Assembly: GCF_024346995.1 (NCBI RefSeq)
Contig: NZ_AP024887.1
Coordinates: 496,001 to 560,000, forward strand
DNA length: 64,000 nucleotides
Reading direction: 5' to 3'
Origin: Vibrio palustris
GTDB lineage: Bacteria > Pseudomonadota > Gammaproteobacteria > Enterobacterales > Vibrionaceae
How positions within the stretch are numbered: position 1 is the stretch's first letter; the number at the start of each line of letters is the position of its first letter. This document shows, in pieces, positions 59,103-64,000 of this stretch. The notes beneath the pieces are model-generated. The model searched no databases. It had not been told where the DNA came from and worked only from the letters and a program-made list of their open reading frames with translations. The translations under genes and the position numbers were made by a program.

Positions 59103-59876
59103 ATGCTGATCGTCGTTTCCCCGGCAAAGACACTAGACTATGAGTCACCACTACCAACACAAGAGCACACGCAACCGGAATTTATCGAACAGTCCGCTGA
59201 GTTGATTGACGTGTGCCAAAAGTTATCGCCGCAAGACATTTCTAATTTAATGAAAGTGAGCGATAAAATCGCAGGTTTGAACGTGGCTCGTTTTGCCCAG
59301 TGGAGCAAGCAGTTTGATTTCGATAATTCACGCCAAGCCATTTTTGCCTTTAAAGGTGACGTGTATACGGGATTAGATGCCAACTCTTTATCTACCGACG
59401 CATTACATTACGCGCAAGATCACTTACGAATGTTGTCAGGGTTGTATGGCCTACTAAAACCACTGGATTTAATGCAGCCTTATCGGTTGGAAATGGGCAC
59501 CAAACTTGAAAATACTCGTGGCAGTAATTTATATCAATTTTGGGATAACCTCATTACTGAGAAACTCAACGATGTCTTGGCTCAGCAAGGTTCTGAGGTT
59601 TTGGTGAACTTGGCCTCTAACGAATACTTTAAAGCGGTGAAACCGAAAAACCTGAAAGGGCGAGTCGTGACACCAGTATTTAGAGATTGTAAAAATGGTC
59701 AATATAAAGTGATCAGTTTTTATGCGAAGAAAGCACGAGGCATGATGGCTCGTTATATCATTGAAAACCAAATTGAATCAGTCGAAGATTTAAAAGCGTT
59801 TGATACTGCAGGCTATTATTTTGTCGCTGCTGAATCATCAGATAAAGAGCTCGTTTTTAAGCGTGAAGAACAATAA
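59103..59876 (+). CDS. yaaA: peroxide stress protein YaaA
   Basis: YaaA (DUF328/UPF0246) limits intracellular free iron and DNA damage during hydrogen peroxide stress in E. coli, where it is OxyR-induced. The 257-residue product shows the family features [18 protein letters not shown] at the start, [35 protein letters not shown], and [13 protein letters not shown] purine-rich TTAGGAC precedes the start. A tatD-family gene follows 7 bp after the stop, so they are probably co-transcribed. Confidence 0.95.
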   Translation: MLIVVSPAKTLDYESPLPTQEHTQPEFIEQSAELIDVCQKLSPQDISNLMKVSDKIAGLNVARFAQWSKQFDFDNSRQAIFAFKGDVYTGLDANSLSTDALHYAQDHLRMLSGLYGLLKPLDLMQPYRLEMGTKLENTRGSNLYQFWDNLITEKLNDVLAQQGSEVLVNLASNEYFKAVKPKNLKGRVVTPVFRDCKNGQYKVISFYAKKARGMMARYIIENQIESVEDLKAFDTAGYYFVAAESSDKELVFKREEQ

Positions 59877-59883
59877 GTCGTGT

Positions 59884-60663
59884 ATGTTGTTTGATACGCA
59901 TTGCCATTTAGATTTCACTGAGTTTGAGGATATTTCCTTAACGATACAACAGGCGATGGACGTTGATGTCCATCGTTTTCTATTACCAGCAACCACCCAA
60001 GTCAGTTGGTCTGGTATCGAATCTTTAATTGAATCCTTTCCTACTCAATTGTTCGGTGCACTGGGCTATCATCCTTATTTTCTCTCCTCAGAGATAGTCG
60101 TAAAGGATGCGATGTATCAGTTAGACCGAGCGTTACAAACTCGCTCAAAGCAGATACTTGCAGTTGGAGAATGTGGGCTCGATGGTATGGTGGATGTGGA
60201 TTTTGCGCTACAAACAGCGATGTTTTCCGAGCAGGTTCGCTTAGCTCAGCACTATCGCTTGCCGTTAATCATTCATAGTCGTAAAACCCATCATCATATA
60301 CTTAGGCTACTAAAACGCGCGCGTTTTACCGAGGGTGGTGTGCTACATGGTTTTACGGGCAGTAAGCAGCAAGCTTACCAGTTGGTTGATATGGGACTCA
60401 AAATTGGAGTAGGAGGTAGTATTACCTATCCACGAGCGCAAAAGACACGCCAAGCCATCGCTGCCTTACCATTAGAGTCATTAGTACTGGAAACGGATGC
60501 CCCAGATATGCCTGTGCAGGGGTTTCAAGGTCAACCAAACCACCCTAATCGCCTTCCTATTATTTTCCAAAGCCTGCTAGAGCTTCGTGCTGAGGAACCC
60601 GATAAGGTGCGGGATCAACTATGGCAGAACAGCCTGAATGTGTTGCATTTGTCTTCAATGTGA
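59884..60663 (+). CDS. TatD-family metal-dependent hydrolase (YjjV-like)
   Basis: The 259-residue product is a TIM-barrel TatD-family DNase-like hydrolase. Metal and catalytic motifs are in place: DTHCHLDF at 4-11, the metal-ligand glutamate in VGECGLDG, LIIHSRKTHHHILRLL, the HGFTGS loop and LETDAPDMPV. Similarity is closest to YjjV among the TatD paralogues. The frame is open to 59800 within yaaA, but ATG 59884 gives the normal N-terminus. It follows yaaA after 7 bp, perhaps linking nucleic-acid repair to peroxide stress. Confidence 0.9.
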   Translation: MLFDTHCHLDFTEFEDISLTIQQAMDVDVHRFLLPATTQVSWSGIESLIESFPTQLFGALGYHPYFLSSEIVVKDAMYQLDRALQTRSKQILAVGECGLDGMVDVDFALQTAMFSEQVRLAQHYRLPLIIHSRKTHHHILRLLKRARFTEGGVLHGFTGSKQQAYQLVDMGLKIGVGGSITYPRAQKTRQAIAALPLESLVLETDAPDMPVQGFQGQPNHPNRLPIIFQSLLELRAEEPDKVRDQLWQNSLNVLHLSSM

Positions 60664-60856
60664 TTGACCGCTCATACCTCGGAATGCTTCGTGTTATGTC
60701 AAGTAGGAACTTACGCAATAGGTCGTGAGTAACAAGACTGCTTGTATTTATGGACGTTTTTTCCTGCGGATGAGCTCAAAAAGATAGTTAATGTGATCAT
60801 ATTGTTAAATTTGTTTTACTTTAGTTAATTAGTGTTAATAGTTATGTGTTGTTACA

Positions 60857-60872
60857 AAGCAAACGTTTTAAT
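60857..60872. promoter_or_regulatory. PurR-like box
   Basis: AAGCAAACGTTTTAAT matches 13 of 16 positions of the PurR operator, including the full central GCAAACGTTTT. It is about 545 bp upstream of nupC and inside a dubious ORF, so its target is unclear. Confidence 0.4.
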
Positions 60873-61061
60873 ACGGTCTAATGCATCTTGGTGAGCAAGC
60901 CACGTACAGCATAAAGATATTTCATCATCATTATGCTGTACATTGGCGCAGTGTTGATCTTGAGCTAGGGGCAGTAAAAGCCATGAAAAGGAATATAAAA
61001 CTGATCTATATCCCACTTTTGGTAATGTTTTTATGGTTTTTGAAATTTCACTCTTATTTAT

Positions 61062-61077
61062 TGTGATGGTCACCACA
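61062..61077. promoter_or_regulatory. CRP-like site upstream of nupC
   Basis: TGTGATGGTCACCACA matches nine of ten defined CRP positions (TGTGA-N6-TCACA). It lies about 350 bp upstream of nupC. Confidence 0.45.
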
Positions 61078-61269
61078 GTTGATTTAATAAAAATAGATGT
61101 TGTTAATATAAAATTGTGTGGCCATTATCAATAAAAATGCAACGATATGTCGTTAAAATGCTGCTATGTTATAAATGTAATCGGTTGCTATTTATTTATG
61201 TTTTGCAATTGGTTTTTGTTATTTATTTGTTATTAAATTGTTAATTTAGTTGGCTTGGTTATTATACAT

Positions 61270-61285
61270 TGTGATTGGTGTCTCA
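61270..61285. promoter_or_regulatory. CRP-like site near nupC promoter
   Basis: TGTGATTGGTGTCTCA matches nine of ten CRP positions and is about 80 bp before the TATAAT at 61356. CRP-CytR control of nucleoside uptake is known in E. coli and Vibrio. Confidence 0.5.
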
Positions 61286-61416
61286 AATAGTAATGTACAG
61301 GATTAAATATGTTCATAAAAGCGTGAGCGGTCCTTACTTTTAATATTTACCTCAGTATAATCCGGCAAAATTTATTCCTGTGTCCAACACCTCAACCATT
61401 AAGGAAGTCATAAACC

Positions 61417-62691
61417 ATGAGCCTGTTTATGAGCCTAGTCGGCATGGTAGTAATCATGGCATTTGCCTTTTTATTATCTGACAACCGCAAAGCTATTAAT
61501 CTAAGAACTGTGGGTGGCGCTTTTGCTATCCAATTTATTATCGGTGGTTTCGTTTTATACGTACCATGGGGACGTGATCTTTTGGCGGGTGTTTCTGCTG
61601 GCGTGAATCATGTCATCGAGTATGGCCAAGATGGTATTAACTTCCTATTTGGTAACCTTGTTAACGGAAATATGAAAAATGCAGGCTTTATTTTTGCATT
61701 CAGTGTATTGCCTACGGTTATTTTCTTCTCATCTTTGATTTCTGTCCTTTACTACATGGGCATAATGCAATGGGTTATTCGTATTCTTGGCGGTGGCTTA
61801 CAGAAAGCATTGGGCACATCTCGTGCGGAATCTATGTCAGCAGCAGCAAACATTTTCGTTGGTCAAACTGAAGCGCCTCTTGTGGTTCGTCCGTTTATTT
61901 CACGCATGACTCAATCTGAATTGTTTGCGGTAATGTGTGGTGGTTTGGCATCGGTTGCTGGTGGTGTTCTTGCCGGTTACGCACAAATGGGCGTTCCTTT
62001 AGAATACTTAGTCGCGGCATCATTTATGGCAGCACCAGGTGGCCTATTATTCGCCAAAATCATGAAGCCAGAAGTCGATCAACCTAACGAAGATATTCTT
62101 AATGAAGATCTTAGTGGTGGTGATGACAAACCTGCTAACGTTATTGATGCAGCAGCAAGCGGCGCAGCTACCGGTATGCAATTGGCTCTCAACATCGGTG
62201 CGATGCTTTTGGCTTTTGTTGGTTTGATTGCGTTAGTGAACGGTCTACTTGGCGGCGTTGGCGCTTGGTTTGGCATGCCTGAATTGACACTAGAAATGAT
62301 TCTTGGTTGGATCTTTGCACCGGTCGCATTCCTTATTGGTGTTCCATGGAATGAAGCGCCACTGGCAGGTTCATTCATCGGCCAAAAACTGGTTGTTAAC
62401 GAATTTGTAGCTTACTTAAACTTTGTTCCTTATATCAGTGAGCCAGCGACCCATATCGTTGCTTCAACGGGGCAAGCGTTATCTGCGAAAACGGCCGCGA
62501 TTATTTCATTTGCACTGTGTGGCTTCGCAAACCTTTCGTCTGTAGCCATTCTACTTGGCGGTCTAGGTAGCTTAGCGCCAAATCGTCGCCATGATATTGC
62601 GCGCTTAGGCATGCGTGCCGTAGCAGCGGGTACGTTGTCTAACTTAATGGCCGCGACAATTGCAGGCTTCTTTATCTCTTTAGCTGCTTAA
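61417..62691 (+). CDS. nupC: Na+-coupled concentrative nucleoside transporter NupC
   Basis: NupC imports nucleosides with a cation. The 424-residue product is closely similar to the structurally solved V. cholerae CNT. The nucleobase-binding GQTEAPL lies at 149-155, the second half has the ribose-binding CGFANLSS region, and about eight membrane segments are expected. Start ATG 61417 follows AAGGAAG. Together with deoC and deoA downstream it supplies deoxynucleosides for catabolism. A terminator separates it from deoC. Confidence 0.96.
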   Translation: MSLFMSLVGMVVIMAFAFLLSDNRKAINLRTVGGAFAIQFIIGGFVLYVPWGRDLLAGVSAGVNHVIEYGQDGINFLFGNLVNGNMKNAGFIFAFSVLPTVIFFSSLISVLYYMGIMQWVIRILGGGLQKALGTSRAESMSAAANIFVGQTEAPLVVRPFISRMTQSELFAVMCGGLASVAGGVLAGYAQMGVPLEYLVAASFMAAPGGLLFAKIMKPEVDQPNEDILNEDLSGGDDKPANVIDAAASGAATGMQLALNIGAMLLAFVGLIALVNGLLGGVGAWFGMPELTLEMILGWIFAPVAFLIGVPWNEAPLAGSFIGQKLVVNEFVAYLNFVPYISEPATHIVASTGQALSAKTAAIISFALCGFANLSSVAILLGGLGSLAPNRRHDIARLGMRAVAAGTLSNLMAATIAGFFISLAA

Positions 62692-62728
62692 ACGCTGGTT
62701 GAGTTAATCTATAGACGCCATTAATCAT

Positions 62729-62763
62729 AACCCCGTAGCATTGACGTGCTGCGGGGTTTTTTT
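62729..62763 (+). terminator. nupC rho-independent terminator
   Basis: AACCCCGTAGCA and TGCTGCGGGGTT pair around TTGACG, followed by a T tract. deoCA therefore has its own promoter. Confidence 0.9.
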
Positions 62764-62796
62764 GTTTTTATTGGTGTGACTGAATTATTTTGAGAT

Positions 62797-62809
62797 GCAA
62801 ATCGTTTGC
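62797..62809. promoter_or_regulatory. CytR/PurR-like operator upstream of deoC
   Basis: GCAAATCGTTTGC is a perfect 5-bp inverted repeat around TCG, the type of site bound by LacI-family nucleoside repressors such as CytR. A second imperfect repeat TTGCT-TCTTG-AGCAA overlaps it at 62806-62820. It is about 190 bp before deoC. Confidence 0.5.
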
Positions 62810-63002
62810 TTCTTGAGCAAGACTATCGAATGTCTATTTTTACGATAATGTATAGGCCATTCGTTTGAGCGGCAACAGGTCGTGCTGTATTTAAGCGCGG
62901 CCATTAGTCGCCATAACCTTTATTTTTCATTAGTAGTGAGCCGCGGCACCTGTGTAAGGTAGCGTGTTTCGCGAGTTCTTAATGGCATAGTTGGAGAGAG
63001 TA

Positions 63003-63782
63003 ATGAGTGATTTAAAAGTAGCGGCGTTACGTGCGTTAAAATTGATGGATTTAACAACATTAAATGACGATGATACGGATGAAAAAGTGATCGCACTTTG
63101 CCATAGCGCAAAAAGCTCTGTTGGCAATACGGCCGCCATTTGTATTTACCCACGTTTTGTACCTATTGCGAAGAAAACACTGCAAGAACAAGGAACTCCT
63201 GAGATTAAAATTGCGACGGTGACAAACTTTCCTCATGGGAATGATGATATCGATATTGCCGTTGCCGAAACCAAAGCAGCGATAGCCTATGGTGCCGATG
63301 AAGTGGATGTTGTCTTTCCATACCGCACTCTTATCGCCGGTGATGAATCGTGCGGCTTTGAGTTAGTTCGTCAGTGTAAAGCTGCTTGTAGTGATAATGT
63401 TCTGCTTAAAGTCATTATTGAAACTGGTGAGCTCAAAGAAGAACGTTTGATTAAGCTTGCTTCAAAAATTGCGATTGAAGCTGGGGCGGATTATATCAAA
63501 ACTTCCACGGGCAAAGTGCCCGTCAATGCGACTCCAGAATCTGCTCGTATGATGCTAGAAGTGATACGTGATATGGGCGTTGCCGACCGTGTTGGCTTTA
63601 AGCCTGCTGGGGGCGTACGTACTGCTGAAGATGCTGCAGCTTATCTAGCGATGGCCGATGACATTCTTGGTCCAGACTGGGTTAGCCCGCGTCATTACCG
63701 TTTTGGCGCATCAAGTCTTCTTACAAACTTGTTAAATACGTTAGATGCCACTGATGAAACGGCAGATCCCTCAGCTTACTAA
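63003..63782 (+). CDS. deoC: deoxyribose-phosphate aldolase
   Basis: DeoC cleaves 2-deoxyribose-5-phosphate to acetaldehyde and glyceraldehyde-3-phosphate, ending deoxynucleoside catabolism. The 259-residue class I aldolase has the Schiff-base lysine Lys166 in YIKTSTGK, Lys200 in GFKPAGGV, and the catalytic Asp102 in DEVDVVFP. The frame is open to 62991, but ATG 63003 gives the E. coli length. deoA follows after 46 bp. Confidence 0.97.
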   Translation: MSDLKVAALRALKLMDLTTLNDDDTDEKVIALCHSAKSSVGNTAAICIYPRFVPIAKKTLQEQGTPEIKIATVTNFPHGNDDIDIAVAETKAAIAYGADEVDVVFPYRTLIAGDESCGFELVRQCKAACSDNVLLKVIIETGELKEERLIKLASKIAIEAGADYIKTSTGKVPVNATPESARMMLEVIRDMGVADRVGFKPAGGVRTAEDAAAYLAMADDILGPDWVSPRHYRFGASSLLTNLLNTLDATDETADPSAY

Positions 63783-63828
63783 ATCATCGCGAGTATGGGC
63801 CCAATAGGCTAACGTAAGGATAGAAAAG

Positions 63829-64000
63829 ATGGCGTTATTAATTCAGGAAGTGATTCGTAAAAAACGCGACGGATACGAGCTAAGCGTGCAAGAAATTCAA
63901 GCTTTTGTACAAGGTATTGCTAATCATTCGGTGTCGGAAGGTCAGATTGCTGCTTTTGCGATGGCCGTGTTCTTTCAAGAAATGACGATGCCAGAACGTA
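63829..64000 (+). CDS. deoA: thymidine phosphorylase, 5' part only
   Basis: The first 57 codons are in the window; the gene runs off its right edge. The start [19 protein letters not shown], followed by [21 protein letters not shown], matches the N-terminal helical domain of thymidine phosphorylase, which splits thymidine into thymine and deoxyribose-1-phosphate. AAGGA lies eight bases upstream. It is the second gene of the deo operon. Confidence 0.93.
   Translation, partial: MALLIQEVIRKKRDGYELSVQEIQAFVQGIANHSVSEGQIAAFAMAVFFQEMTMPER

Larger units (their letters stand above)
60664..61416 (+). other. nupC upstream region
   Basis: This 753-bp gap, AT-rich in its second half, contains a PurR-like palindrome, two CRP-like sites and a TATAAT at 61356. 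Two overlapping opposite-strand ORFs at 60852-61076 lack ribosome binding sites. A 27-codon hydrophobic plus-strand ORF from ATG 60983 is possible but unsupported. I would not call any of them a gene. Confidence 0.5.

Noticed and set aside
60881..61066. Plus-strand 61-codon ORF with a hydrophobic end
   Set aside because: It has no ribosome binding site and overlaps an opposite-strand frame; only its last 27 codons look membrane-like.

Overview
The window is about 64 kb of core chromosome from a gammaproteobacterium of the Vibrionaceae, most likely a Vibrio. The evidence is gene order and protein sequence: rnpB followed by a full division and cell-wall (dcw) cluster with no ddlB and no mraZ, dciA next to secA, the carAB, glt, arcB, arcA, second rraA, thrABC, grcA and ung order, and a CNT nucleoside transporter beside deoCA. 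Protein families and regulatory boxes are named from memory of their motifs; no search was run. I do not call a species.

Layout. 1-403: RNase P RNA (5' end cut by the window edge) and its terminator. 412-17156: rsmH-ftsL-ftsI-murE-murF-mraY-murD-ftsW-murG-murC, then a gap with its own promoter where other genomes carry ddlB, then ftsQ-ftsA-ftsZ and lpxC. Several genes overlap by 4 bp, as expected for translational coupling. 17186-22254: dciA (divergent), secA, mutT, dapB. 22602-27217: carAB, with a strong promoter, an 18-codon leader ORF overlapping the carA start, and a 3' UTR resembling the sRNA CarZ. 27340-33051: a yfcA-like gene, pdxY, a TRIC-family channel, an mtnN-cobD-btuF operon (adenosyl-nucleoside salvage and B12) and a DUF1499 lipoprotein. 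33099-38992: gltBD. 39627-44042: a sugar O-acetyltransferase, arcB with a small lipoprotein, and convergent arcA. 44690-50340: an RraA-family gene and thrLABC with a textbook Thr/Ile attenuator. 50446-53180: grcA, a small basic ORF, ung, a hemerythrin-like gene and a small unknown gene. 53894-58874: an AGCS symporter, then an accessory-looking block with a decayed IS200-type transposase, a DUF6279 lipoprotein, an antibiotic-monooxygenase-fold protein and a LysR/LysE pair. 59103-64000: yaaA, a tatD-family nuclease, nupC, deoC and the start of deoA.

Functionally the window joins peptidoglycan precursor synthesis, septum assembly and lipid A commitment; nitrogen and pyrimidine/arginine supply (carAB, gltBD); threonine synthesis; oxygen-status regulation (arcA/arcB, a perfect FNR palindrome upstream of arcA, and an FNR-like box at grcA); and nucleoside scavenging (nupC-deoCA with CRP- and CytR-like sites).

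Most of this is ordinary core genome. I did not find a clearly new defence or mobile system. The observations most worth checking are the carA-overlapping leader ORF and its possible link to a CarZ-like 3' UTR RNA, an ArcB that has kept only one of the two redox cysteines known from E. coli, the promoter occupying the missing ddlB position, and the small accessory block at 55.3-58.9 kb.
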